Source: an uncultured Clostridia bacterium
GTDB taxonomy: Bacteria; Bacillota; Clostridia; TANB77; CAG-508
Direction: 5' to 3'
NCBI GenBank assembly: GCA_934141555.1
Contig: CAKPCK010000001.1
Coordinates: 1 to 64,000 of the forward strand
DNA length: 64,000 nt
Shown: piece by piece, positions 35,180 through 43,250 of the stretch
How the letters are laid out: every line of letters starts with the position of its first letter
How positions within the stretch are numbered: the stretch's first letter is position 1
Translations under genes and position numbers: made by a program
Notes under the pieces: model-generated
The model's input: only the letters and a program-made list of their open reading frames with translations
The model's database searches: none
What the model was told of the DNA's origin: nothing

Positions 35180-37027
35180 ATGGAAGATGAAAAAATAGAA
35201 AGAATATTAAAACTAGTTGATATGCTTGAAATAAATGAAGAAAATAAAGATGATATAGCTAAAATAAAAAAATTAATAGAACAAAAAAAATATTCTGAAA
35301 TGTTGGAAGTATTGAAAAAAGTTACGAGTAAAAGTGGAACAAAAGTAAAAGAAGAGGATGATACAATAGTATTAAAAAGAAAAGATGAGCAAACTCCAAA
35401 AGAAGAAAAAGTAGAATTAAATCAAGATGAACAAACAGAAGAAGAAAAAGAAAAAGCTAAATTAGAAAAAATGATGGAAAAAATCGAACAAGAAAAAGAA
35501 GAAGAAGACTATGAATATCCAGCCAAACTATCAAATAGAGCACTTGAAGAAAATTATATAAGTTTATTACTTGCTAATCCTAAAGCAATAGCAATGTATT
35601 ATATAGAAAAGAAAGATTGTTATTTTGAAAGTGCATTATTGTTAAATATATATAAAAGTATATTATTTACAGAAGGAGAGGCATATGCACCACAAATAGC
35701 CAAAAATGATTTTAACTATGCAAAGGAAAATTATAAAATATTTCAAAGCAAAAAAAGATTATTAGAAAAGGGAAAAGAGAGTAAAAAGAATTTCGAAAAA
35801 ATATATGTAGAATTAAGAAAATTATTTGAAATAAGAAAAGGATATACAACTAGTCCGATAAAAGAAACTCAAAAACAAATTGAAGAAATAATTGATTATG
35901 AATTGTATGACAGAATGACAATCCAAGAGGTAAAAGACGCAATAGTTCAAATAACAACAACAGAAAAATTTAAAAGATCAGTTTTAAGTAATAATATGAC
36001 AGATTTCTTATTATCAGGTGAGAATAATTTAAATTCAGGTTTAAGTTTACCATTTCCAATATTAAGTAGTGTTTTTAAAGGAATAAGAAAAGGAGAAACA
36101 ATGTCATATGCTATGCCATCTAACTCAGGAAAAAGTAGATTTACAATTGATATTGCAGCATATATAGCATATAAACATAAAAAGAAAGTATTAATAGTAT
36201 CAAATGAGATGTCAGAAGAAAAGATGAAACTATGTTTAATAACAACAATTGTAAATAATAAAGAGATCCAAGAATTACATGGGCACAAATTAAGAATAAC
36301 TGAAGGAGAGATATTAGAGTTTAAATATAAAGCTGATGAAAATTCTGGTGTGGATGTTGATGAAAATGGATATGTATTAAGAGCAGAAAATGAAAGTTTA
36401 TCAGATTTTACGAAAAGATTATTAGAATGTTCTACACAGTTTAAAGAGGTAATTGAGGTTACAAATTGGATTCAAACTCAAAAAGATAATCAAATATTTT
36501 TTGTTAATATTACAGACCACACGAATGATGAATTAGAAAAGATAATTTTAAATTATTATTATAAAGAAAAAATTGAATATATGTTTTATGATACATTAAA
36601 ACCAGATACAGAAAATATAGGAAATAGTGAAGAATTGAAAAAGACAGCGACAATATTATCGAATCTTGCACAAAATTTAAATATATTTATAGGTTCTTCT
36701 TTACAATTAACAGAAAGTAACAAATCACCACTAAATCTTGATGTTAATGATTTAGCTGCTTGTAGAACAGTAAAAGAGGTGTTAGATACATTATGTTTAA
36801 TAAAACAAATACATAATGATGATTTAAAATTATATGAATATTCTGCAGAAGAAGTTCCAACAGAAACATTTGAATTAGAGAGATCAAAAAATCCAGATGT
36901 AAGATATTATGCTTGTATAGTTGATAAAAATAGGGCAGGAGCAAAACCAAGAGTTTTATTTAAATTAAATCTTGCTTATAATGAATGGGAAGAACTTGGA
37001 TATTTGAGATTAAAAATTGAAAATTAA
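35180..37027 (+). CDS. DnaB-like RecA-fold ATPase
   Basis: A 615-residue protein. The first 110 residues are charged coiled-coil-like sequence. Residues about 115-250 resemble the helical N-terminal domain of replicative DnaB helicase. From about residue 280 a RecA-like ATPase follows, with Walker A P-S-N-S-G-K-S-R-F, V-S-N-E-M-S-E-E like DnaB motif 1a, a Walker B-like M-F-Y-D-T strand, G-S-S-L-Q-L-T (a motif 3-like glutamine) and the C-terminal K-N-R-A-G-A-K-P-R-V. The sequence is clearly diverged from housekeeping DnaB. It follows dprA by 13 bases, so a role in DNA uptake or recombination is possible. Substrate unknown. Confidence 0.78.
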   Translation: MEDEKIERILKLVDMLEINEENKDDIAKIKKLIEQKKYSEMLEVLKKVTSKSGTKVKEEDDTIVLKRKDEQTPKEEKVELNQDEQTEEEKEKAKLEKMMEKIEQEKEEEDYEYPAKLSNRALEENYISLLLANPKAIAMYYIEKKDCYFESALLLNIYKSILFTEGEAYAPQIAKNDFNYAKENYKIFQSKKRLLEKGKESKKNFEKIYVELRKLFEIRKGYTTSPIKETQKQIEEIIDYELYDRMTIQEVKDAIVQITTTEKFKRSVLSNNMTDFLLSGENNLNSGLSLPFPILSSVFKGIRKGETMSYAMPSNSGKSRFTIDIAAYIAYKHKKKVLIVSNEMSEEKMKLCLITTIVNNKEIQELHGHKLRITEGEILEFKYKADENSGVDVDENGYVLRAENESLSDFTKRLLECSTQFKEVIEVTNWIQTQKDNQIFFVNITDHTNDELEKIILNYYYKEKIEYMFYDTLKPDTENIGNSEELKKTATILSNLAQNLNIFIGSSLQLTESNKSPLNLDVNDLAACRTVKEVLDTLCLIKQIHNDDLKLYEYSAEEVPTETFELERSKNPDVRYYACIVDKNRAGAKPRVLFKLNLAYNEWEELGYLRLKIEN

Positions 37028-37080
37028 TAAAAGATAATATTTAAACTATATAATAAATGAAAATTTTAACGTTCTAAAAA

Positions 37081-37124
37081 CTCCTTATGAGAATACAATT
37101 AAACAAAAGTATTCTCATGGGGGT
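37081..37124 (+). promoter_or_regulatory. hairpin that covers the spoIIID ribosome binding site
   Basis: The left arm (37082-37096) and the right arm (37109-37123) form 15 base pairs, 12 Watson-Crick and 3 G-U, with a 12-base loop. The right arm contains GGGGG (37119-37123), the Shine-Dalgarno of the TTG start at 37135. No T run follows, so it is not a normal terminator. Confidence 0.65.
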
Positions 37125-37134
37125 GTACAATTAA

Positions 37135-37410
37135 TTGAAAGAAACAATAATTGATGAACGTGCAATACAATTTGCACATTATATAATAGATTCAAAAGAT
37201 ACTGTTAGAGGAACTGCAAAAAAGTTTGGAATAAGTAAAAGTACAGTACATAAAGATGTGACAGAAAGACTTGTGAAAATAAATCCAGCATTAGCCAAAG
37301 AGGTTAGAAAAATATTAGACGAAAATAAGGCTGAAAGACATATAAGAGGAGGATTAGCGACAAAGGCAAAATATGAAAGAAGTCATTGCATAACTATTGA
37401 CAATAATTAA
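37135..37410 (+). CDS. spoIIID: sporulation transcriptional regulator SpoIIID
   Basis: A small DNA-binding regulator of the mother cell, acting with sigma-E and sigma-K. The 91 residues match the family throughout: E-R-A-I-Q-F-A-H-Y-I-I-D-S-K-D-T-V-R, a helix-turn-helix in A-K-K-F-G-I-S-K-S-T-V-H-K-D-V, and N-K-A-E-R-H-I-R-G-G-L-A-T-K. It starts at TTG with GGGGGTG nine bases upstream, within a hairpin. It is not linked here to sigK or spoIIQ. Confidence 0.96.
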   Translation: MKETIIDERAIQFAHYIIDSKDTVRGTAKKFGISKSTVHKDVTERLVKINPALAKEVRKILDENKAERHIRGGLATKAKYERSHCITIDNN

Positions 37411-37494
37411 TTAATATTATAAGATTTATATATAGTTAAATAAAAATAATTACTAAAGAAAGGAGAAGCTATTTAGCTAATAATAAAAGAAAAA

Positions 37495-38334
37495 ATGAAT
37501 TTAAGATTAGAAGATGAAAGTGAAAAAAATAAAAAAATGAAGTTTGTATATATTAGTATAATAGCTATTTGTGTGATAGCAGTTATAACAGCTGTAGTAA
37601 TACAAATTGTTAAGAATTTACCGGAAAAAGAGCCAGAGATTGATACAAGTATATTACAAAAATATAAAGCAGATTTTGACAAAATTTTTACTAATAAAGT
37701 AAATTATTTGAAAAATAATGAATATAAAATTGATAGAATAGATGATTCAGAAGCAATTGTTTATACAGGGTATAGTAATAAAGATATAAAAGTAAGTGAT
37801 TACAATTTAGATGTAAATATACCATATATTAATATAAAAAATACTACAATAGAAAGATTTAATAAAAGTATAAAAGATACATTTGAGCAAAAAGCAAAAG
37901 ATATATTAAGTACTCAAAGGCAAAATATTATTTATACAGTTAATTATAGTGCATATGTTACAAATAATATGTTGTCAATTGTAGTTAGATCTTCACTAAA
38001 AGAAGGTGAAAATCCAGAAAAAGTTATGGTAAAAACCTATAATTATGATCTAACAGAAAAAAAGGAACTTTCTTTTGAAGATTTCTTGAATTTTAAAGGA
38101 ATATCAAGACAAGATGCAGGAAATACAATAAGAAAAGAGATAAAGAGTATAGAAAATAAAATAAATGAACTTTCTAAAGCAGGATACAAAGTTTATTCAA
38201 GAGATTCAAATAGTGATATATATAAATTAGATAATATTACAGAATATTTTATTGGTGAAGATAATGTTTTATATGTTATTTTTGCATATGGAAATCAAAG
38301 TAATACAAGTGAAATTGATATTATAGTAATGTAA
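37495..38334 (+). CDS. single-pass membrane protein with RsiV/PdaC-like ectodomain
   Basis: A 279-residue protein with a charged N-terminus, one transmembrane helix (about residues 17-42) and an extracytoplasmic alpha/beta domain whose layout (Y-N-L-D-V-N-I-P-Y-I-N-I; F-N-K-S-I-K; Y-D-L-T-E-K-K-E-L-S-F-E-D-F-L) recalls the DUF4163/DUF3298 region of RsiV and PdaC. This assignment is tentative. The AAAGGAG at 37459-37465 is 29 bases from the ATG, and the intervening frame has a TAG; a one-base frameshift near the 5' end is possible. Confidence 0.7.
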   Translation: MNLRLEDESEKNKKMKFVYISIIAICVIAVITAVVIQIVKNLPEKEPEIDTSILQKYKADFDKIFTNKVNYLKNNEYKIDRIDDSEAIVYTGYSNKDIKVSDYNLDVNIPYINIKNTTIERFNKSIKDTFEQKAKDILSTQRQNIIYTVNYSAYVTNNMLSIVVRSSLKEGENPEKVMVKTYNYDLTEKKELSFEDFLNFKGISRQDAGNTIRKEIKSIENKINELSKAGYKVYSRDSNSDIYKLDNITEYFIGEDNVLYVIFAYGNQSNTSEIDIIVM

Positions 38335-38363
38335 GTAGATGTTTTTTCACATCTACTTTTTTA
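38333..38363 (+). terminator. intrinsic terminator
   Basis: AAGTAGATG and CATCTACTT with an 8-base loop and a T-rich tail, overlapping the stop of the upstream gene. Confidence 0.85.
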
Positions 38364-38417
38364 TTATAGAAAAGTTATTATTGGGAATTAAAATAGGAAA
38401 CAATAGATTAAAAAAAA

Positions 38418-38446
38418 TTGACAAATTATGTAAAGTATAGTATAAT
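38418..38446 (+). promoter_or_regulatory. consensus sigma-A promoter of the GC-rich orphan gene
   Basis: TTGACA (38418-38423), a 17-base spacer and TATAAT (38441-38446), both elements perfect. The leader of about 65 bases carries a small hairpin (ATGAGG, loop, CCTCAT). Confidence 0.88.
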
Positions 38447-38515
38447 TAAATTATCGAATGAGGAAAGCCCTCATATAGTTCTTTGAGTAATCAGAGTAAA
38501 GGAGTGTGCAAAATA

Positions 38516-38848
38516 ATGTTCCAATTAAAGTTGGATCAAAAGATGACCAAGCTTCCCAAGGAAGTTTGCGAGGAACTCAATGGCATTCTCGCGGTGGAAG
38601 TGCCTGATTATGACTTTTTGTTTGATCAGGTGTCTAGGCTCGCAGATGCCCTTACCACTAATCGGAAGGTCAAAAGCCTTTTCGTGGTCAAAGGGGAGTT
38701 CTCTGCTGATGGTGAGCCGTCGGCAAAACGCGAACAGCAGGAGAAGTGGCGGCATTTTGTTGACCGCGATATCCTGTGGACTCTGTTCACGGGGAATGGC
38801 CGTGGCGATTATATCGTCTATATGGACATCCCCAAAGCAGCTGCCTAA
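38516..38848 (+). CDS. GC-rich orphan protein, function unknown
   Basis: A 110-residue protein, soluble-looking, with no motif I recognise. It starts MFQLKLDQKM and ends with D-Y-I-V-Y-M-D-I-P-K. AAAGGAG lies 11 bases before the ATG. Codon use is very unlike the surroundings: CTC, GCG, GTG, CCC and CGC are frequent and the coding GC is near 50%, while its promoter and leader are AT-rich. It is a single-gene unit with a perfect promoter and its own terminators. It was probably acquired from a higher-GC donor. Confidence 0.8.
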   Translation: MFQLKLDQKMTKLPKEVCEELNGILAVEVPDYDFLFDQVSRLADALTTNRKVKSLFVVKGEFSADGEPSAKREQQEKWRHFVDRDILWTLFTGNGRGDYIVYMDIPKAAA

Positions 38849-38895
38849 TCTTTGATTATGGCTAAGAAGTCGGTGGACAAATGTCTTCACCAAAG

Positions 38896-38935
38896 TGGTA
38901 TGTGGATGTCAAAACATCTTACATGCCATTTTTTT
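38896..38935 (+). terminator. intrinsic terminator of the GC-rich orphan gene
   Basis: TGGTATGT(G)GATG pairs with CATC(T)TACATGCCA, then seven T. Confidence 0.88.
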
Positions 38936-38966
38936 GTATATAATTATAGTATGTATTTATAAAAAT

Positions 38967-38990
38967 AGACCTAAGTTTTTACTTAGGTCT
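38967..38990. terminator. second terminator-like hairpin
   Basis: AGACCTAAG, a T-rich loop and CTTAGGTCT lie between the GC-rich orphan gene and the convergent htrA. The remaining bases to 39118 show no gene. Confidence 0.65.
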
Positions 38991-39118
38991 TTCGAAAATA
39001 AAAGGGGATGTTTGTTGTAATCAGTTTTGTTTACTGACTATGTTTATAATATACCAATTAATTTTGTTCATTGTGTGAATTAAAAGTGAAAAATTAACAA
39101 TAAATTATTAATTTTATA

Positions 39119-40369
39119 TTAAGGAGTTTCTGCAAGAGTTACAGTAATATCTTTGTTATCTCCATTTCTATTAATTGTTAATGTTATTGTATCACCAATT
39201 TGATGAGAATTTTTAATTTCATTTAATTCATCCATTGTAGTAATTGACTTTCCATCAGCTTTAACAATTACGTCTCCAGATTTTAGTCCAGCTTTTTCAG
39301 CAGGAGAGAAATCTTCAACACTTTTTATATATACTCCAACTTCTAATTTGTATTTTTTTGCAGTTTGTTCGTCAAGATTAATTCCAGTAATTCCAATATA
39401 TGGTCTTAATACTTTTTGATGGTCTTTTAATTGACTAATTACATCTGTTGCAGAATTAATAGGAATAGCAAATCCTATACCTTCAACACCTGTTCCAGAT
39501 AATTTTAAAGTATTTATACCAATTACTTTACCATCACTATTTACTAAAGCACCACCACTGTTTCCAGAGTTTATTGCTGCATCTGTTTGAATACAAGTGT
39601 ATTTTGTACCATCTGATTCAACTTCTCTATTAACAGCACTAATAATACCTTGAGTAACAGTTGTGTCTAAGCCAAGAGGACTACCAACAGCCATAACAAA
39701 TTCACCAACAACAGCTTGATCAGAATCGGCAAATTCTGCAGCAATTAAACCAGTTTTTTCGATTTTTAATACAGCTAGATCTGTTTGTGAATCTTGACCA
39801 ACAACAGTAGCATCATATGTTGCATCGTCACCATATGTAGTACTATTTAATTTAATTTTTATTGATGTTGCTTTTGATAATTCATAATATGAATTTGATG
39901 AAGAACTATCAACAACATGATTATTTGTTACAATATAACCATCTTCACTAATAATTATACCAGATCCAGTTGCTGTTGTAGTTGAACTTTGTGGTTGGCT
40001 ATATCCAAAAAATGAGCCAAAAGAATTAGATGTTACATTATATGAAACTTCTATCCCTACAATAGATGGTAAAATTTTATTTGCAGCAAAAACAGCTGTA
40101 TTTGAAAAATTTGATAGTGAAACTAAGTTTGTAGTTGTTCCAGAAGCAGTTTGAGTTGAAGTTTGAACTGATGAGTTTTGTTTACCTATTATTTTTTCTT
40201 TTATAGATGGTATTCCAAAACAAGTTCCTAAAACTAAAGAGCATCCAACAACGCCACTTGCGAATGGAATTAATACCATTTTTCCAAAATTATTTTGTTT
40301 ACCTTGTTTAAAATTTGCATTTGAAGTTTTACTTGAAATTACTTCAAAATTATTATTATTTTCTTCCAT
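39119..40369 (-). CDS. htrA: HtrA-type membrane serine protease with PDZ domain
   Basis: A 416-residue envelope quality-control protease. A short Asn-rich cytoplasmic segment and one transmembrane helix precede a trypsin-like domain with the catalytic His (T-N-N-H-V-V), Asp (Q-T-D-L-A-V-L) and Ser (N-S-G-N-S-G-G-A-L), then one C-terminal PDZ domain (L-K-S-G-D-V-I-V-K-A-D-G). ATG 40369 is set by AAAAAGGAGG eight bases upstream; the longer frame has no site. It is transcribed alone, divergent from rnhB. Confidence 0.95.
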   Translation of the reverse strand: MEENNNNFEVISSKTSNANFKQGKQNNFGKMVLIPFASGVVGCSLVLGTCFGIPSIKEKIIGKQNSSVQTSTQTASGTTTNLVSLSNFSNTAVFAANKILPSIVGIEVSYNVTSNSFGSFFGYSQPQSSTTTATGSGIIISEDGYIVTNNHVVDSSSSNSYYELSKATSIKIKLNSTTYGDDATYDATVVGQDSQTDLAVLKIEKTGLIAAEFADSDQAVVGEFVMAVGSPLGLDTTVTQGIISAVNREVESDGTKYTCIQTDAAINSGNSGGALVNSDGKVIGINTLKLSGTGVEGIGFAIPINSATDVISQLKDHQKVLRPYIGITGINLDEQTAKKYKLEVGVYIKSVEDFSPAEKAGLKSGDVIVKADGKSITTMDELNEIKNSHQIGDTITLTINRNGDNKDITVTLAETP

Positions 40370-40457
40370 AATGAAGACCTCCTTTTTGTTCATTATAAGA
40401 ATACACAACTATTGTGAATATTCTGTGAAAAACAGGTAAAATTATTTTGTATTTATA

Positions 40458-40486
40458 TTGATATTTTTAGCGAATTATTATAGAAT
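40458..40486 (+). promoter_or_regulatory. sigma-A promoter of rnhB
   Basis: TTGATA (40458-40463), a 17-base spacer and TAGAAT (40481-40486). The transcript would begin near 40493. Confidence 0.6.
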
Positions 40487-40519
40487 TAAAATATAATTAT
40501 GACAAAAAGGAATACAAAA

Positions 40520-41146
40520 ATGAAAGAAAAAGAAGAACAAAGATTAATTAATTTAAAACAATATGAAAATGAATTAAGAAATAAAGGATATAAATATATA
40601 TGTGGAATTGATGAAGCTGGAAGAGGACCATTAGCAGGACCAGTTGTAGTTGCAAGTGTTATAATGCCTGAAAATTCAATGATAGAAGGAGTAAATGATT
40701 CTAAAAAGGTTTCAGAGAAAAAAAGAGAAAAATTATATGATTTAATATTAGAAGAAGCTATTAGTTATGGAGTTGGAATAATAGGGCAAGATGAGATTGA
40801 TGATATAAATATTTTAAATGCTACCAAAAAAGGTTTAACAGTTTCTTTAAAAGAATTAACACAAAAGCCAGATTTAATAATTGTAGATGCTTTAACTAAT
40901 ATTGATACACTTGGAACGCCATATGAATCAATAATAAAAGGGGATGCAAAATGTTATTCAATATCTGCTGCATCAATTATTGCAAAAGTTACTAGGGATA
41001 GAATAATGAGAGAATGGGATAAGGTATATCCTCAATATGGATTTGCACAACATAAAGGGTATGGGACATCTGCACATATTAGTTCAATAAAAGAGTATGG
41101 ACCATGTCCATTACATAGAAAAACTTTTATAAAAAATTTTATATAA
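40520..41146 (+). CDS. rnhB: ribonuclease HII
   Basis: Removes ribonucleotides and RNA primers from DNA. It has 208 residues from ATG 40520, preceded by AAAAAGGA at eight bases; the upstream ATG (40499) sits at or before the expected transcription start. The type 2 RNase H motif G-I-D-E-A-G-R-G-P-L-A-G-P-V-V holds the first Asp and Glu, D-S-K-K-V follows, and the later acidic residues are in I-V-D-A and G-D-A-K. A pilin-like gene follows 14 bases on. Confidence 0.95.
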   Translation: MKEKEEQRLINLKQYENELRNKGYKYICGIDEAGRGPLAGPVVVASVIMPENSMIEGVNDSKKVSEKKREKLYDLILEEAISYGVGIIGQDEIDDINILNATKKGLTVSLKELTQKPDLIIVDALTNIDTLGTPYESIIKGDAKCYSISAASIIAKVTRDRIMREWDKVYPQYGFAQHKGYGTSAHISSIKEYGPCPLHRKTFIKNFI

Positions 41147-41160
41147 AAAGGAGATTAATT

Positions 41161-41709
41161 ATGAAAAGTGATAAAGGAATTACCATGATAGCATTGGCAG
41201 CAATGCTTGTTATATTAATGATAATTGCTACTATTACAATGTATTATGGAAATAGTGCAATAAAAGAAGCAAAATTACAAGATTTAAAAACAAATATGTT
41301 ATTAATTCAAGCAAATTTAAAAAATGATTTGGAAAAATATCATTTTGAAACTAATAATTTAAGTGCTGAAGAAAAAGAAAGTAAAAAATCAGAATATTTA
41401 AAAGGAAAAAAGTTATCTGATCCATTATGTGAAAAGGCAAAAACAGCATTTGATAAAATAAATACTAATTCACAAATTGAGAAAAAAGTAAATGAAGACT
41501 ATCAAAAAGTAAATGGAGAATTTGAATATTATTATTTAGATAGCAGTATATTGAAACAAATAGGATTAAATGATGTAAAAAGTGATGAAGAAGATGGTTA
41601 TTATATTGTTGCATATAGTATGAATCCAACATATTCAAATATAGTTGAAGTAATAAATACTAAAGGTTATTTAGGAAATTATACATTAAGCAGAATAGAA
41701 TTATTATAG
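41161..41709 (+). CDS. prepilin-like protein
   Basis: A 182-residue protein with a short basic leader ending in D-K-G, followed by I-T-M-I-A-L-A and a hydrophobic helix, the hallmark of prepilin peptidase substrates. The rest is a hydrophilic, Lys/Glu/Asn-rich domain. It resembles the N-terminus of the BIG2 protein at 13975, so both could use the same assembly machinery, which is not in the window. The last visible motif is Y-Y-I-V-A-Y-S-M-N-P-T. Confidence 0.75.
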   Translation: MKSDKGITMIALAAMLVILMIIATITMYYGNSAIKEAKLQDLKTNMLLIQANLKNDLEKYHFETNNLSAEEKESKKSEYLKGKKLSDPLCEKAKTAFDKINTNSQIEKKVNEDYQKVNGEFEYYYLDSSILKQIGLNDVKSDEEDGYYIVAYSMNPTYSNIVEVINTKGYLGNYTLSRIELL

Positions 41710-41725
41710 TTAGAAGGAAGAGTTC

Positions 41726-42982
41726 ATGAATATATTAGATATAATTGCAAAAAAGAGAGATAAAAAAGAATTAAAAAAAGAGGAAATTGAATATTTTGTA
41801 AAAGAATATACTGATGGAAATATAACAGATTACCAAGCAGCAGCACTTATTATGGCAATATATATAAACGGAATGAATGAACAAGAAATAACGAATTTAA
41901 GTTTAGCTATGGCACATTCAGGAGAAATATTAAATTTATCACTATTAGGAGAAAATATTGTGGATAAACATAGTACAGGAGGAGTAGGTGATAAAGTTTC
42001 TATAATATTATTACCAATTATTGCATCATTAGAAATTCCAGTTGCTAAAATGTCTGGAAGAGGACTTGGTTTTACAGGTGGTACTGTTGATAAAATGGAG
42101 TCAATTCCTGGTTATCAAACTAATGTTGAAATAAAAGATTTTATTGCAAATGTACAAAACGTTGGAATAAGTATGATTGGACAAACTATGAATTTAGCAC
42201 CAGCTGATAAAAAATTATATGCTTTAAGAGATACAATATCATGTGTTGAAAGTATACCACTAATTGCTTCAAGCATTATGAGTAAAAAAATAGCAAGTGG
42301 TGCAAATAAAATTGTATTAGATGTTACTGTAGGAAAAGGTGCATTCATGAAAAATAAAGAAGATGCACAAAAATTAGCAGATTTAATGATAAGAATTGGC
42401 GAGCTTGCAGGAAGAGAAGTAGTATGTGTACTTACAAAAATGGATGAACCACTTGGATATTCAATAGGAAATAATTTAGAAGTAATAGAAGCAATAAAAT
42501 TCTTAAAAGGTTATATGCCTAAAGATTTGAAAGATGTTGTTTTTGAACTTGGTGCTAATATGATAAAGTTAGCTGGGTTAGGAGAAAATCTTGAAGAAAA
42601 TAAATTAAAGATTCAAGAAAATATTGTGAATGGCAAAGGATATGAAAAATTTCTTCAAATGGTTCAAAATCAAGGTGGAGATATTTCATATTTAAATAAT
42701 ATTGATAAATTTGAAAAATCAAAATATATAATACCTGTAACAAGTTTAAAATCTGGAATAATCTCTGAAATAAATGCAGAAGATATTGGAAAAGTTGCAT
42801 GTTTATTGGGAGCTGGAAGAATAAGAAAAGAAGATAGTATAGATTATACTGCAGGGATTGTATTAAATAAAAAAGTAGGAGATTATACTAAAGAAAATGA
42901 GATATTAGCATATATTCATACTAATAATAAAAATGTTATAAATGAAGCAGTAGAAAAAATTCAAACTATATGTAAAATATAG
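41726..42982 (+). CDS. pdp: pyrimidine-nucleoside phosphorylase
   Basis: Cleaves thymidine, deoxyuridine and uridine with phosphate for salvage. It has 418 residues with the family signature D-K-H-S-T-G-G-V-G-D-K-V-S, S-G-R-G-L-G-F-T-G-G-T-V-D-K, and M-S-K-K-I-A-S-G-A. The C-terminal alpha/beta domain (G-A-G-R-I-R-K-E-D; A-G-I-V-L) is present though slightly short. It is preceded by GGAAG. Location beside rnhB and cdaA has no obvious functional meaning. Confidence 0.94.
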   Translation: MNILDIIAKKRDKKELKKEEIEYFVKEYTDGNITDYQAAALIMAIYINGMNEQEITNLSLAMAHSGEILNLSLLGENIVDKHSTGGVGDKVSIILLPIIASLEIPVAKMSGRGLGFTGGTVDKMESIPGYQTNVEIKDFIANVQNVGISMIGQTMNLAPADKKLYALRDTISCVESIPLIASSIMSKKIASGANKIVLDVTVGKGAFMKNKEDAQKLADLMIRIGELAGREVVCVLTKMDEPLGYSIGNNLEVIEAIKFLKGYMPKDLKDVVFELGANMIKLAGLGENLEENKLKIQENIVNGKGYEKFLQMVQNQGGDISYLNNIDKFEKSKYIIPVTSLKSGIISEINAEDIGKVACLLGAGRIRKEDSIDYTAGIVLNKKVGDYTKENEILAYIHTNNKNVINEAVEKIQTICKI

Positions 42983-43048
42983 CTATTGAAAAAGTGAAAA
43001 TTTATGCTATAATAATTATGTAGATAAATTAAGAAAGGACAGATTATA

Positions 43049-43204
43049 ATGAAAAATAAAGAAAATAAAGTAATAAAAGAAAAAAATAAAGTAGATAAAA
43101 AACAAATAATATCAAAAATATTTGCATTTGTGATGCTTATACTTATGGTATTCGCATCATGTTCAACATGCATATATTATGTTGTATCAAACATTCAAAA
43201 ATAA
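43049..43204 (+). CDS. 51-residue single-pass membrane protein
   Basis: A small gene with AAAGGAC ten bases before the ATG. The first 22 residues are very lysine-rich, followed by one hydrophobic helix (about residues 23-47) that contains C-S-T-C. It recalls the small DUF4044-type proteins of Bacillota, but this is only a likeness in layout. It lies in the gap between pdp and cdaA. Confidence 0.65.
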   Translation: MKNKENKVIKEKNKVDKKQIISKIFAFVMLILMVFASCSTCIYYVVSNIQK

Positions 43205-43250
43205 TTATGCTTAAAATATGATAATACCTTTAAGTAAAGGAGATAAAGAA

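Noticed and set aside
37471..37476. TAG read as an amino acid in this genome (ATT TAG at the start of the 37495 gene)
   Set aside because: Many clear genes here end in TAG, including folD and the CmpB-type gene, so the code is standard.
38525..38893. Minus-strand and alternative plus-strand frames over the GC-rich orphan gene
   Set aside because: Only the frame from 38516 has a ribosome binding site behind the perfect promoter.
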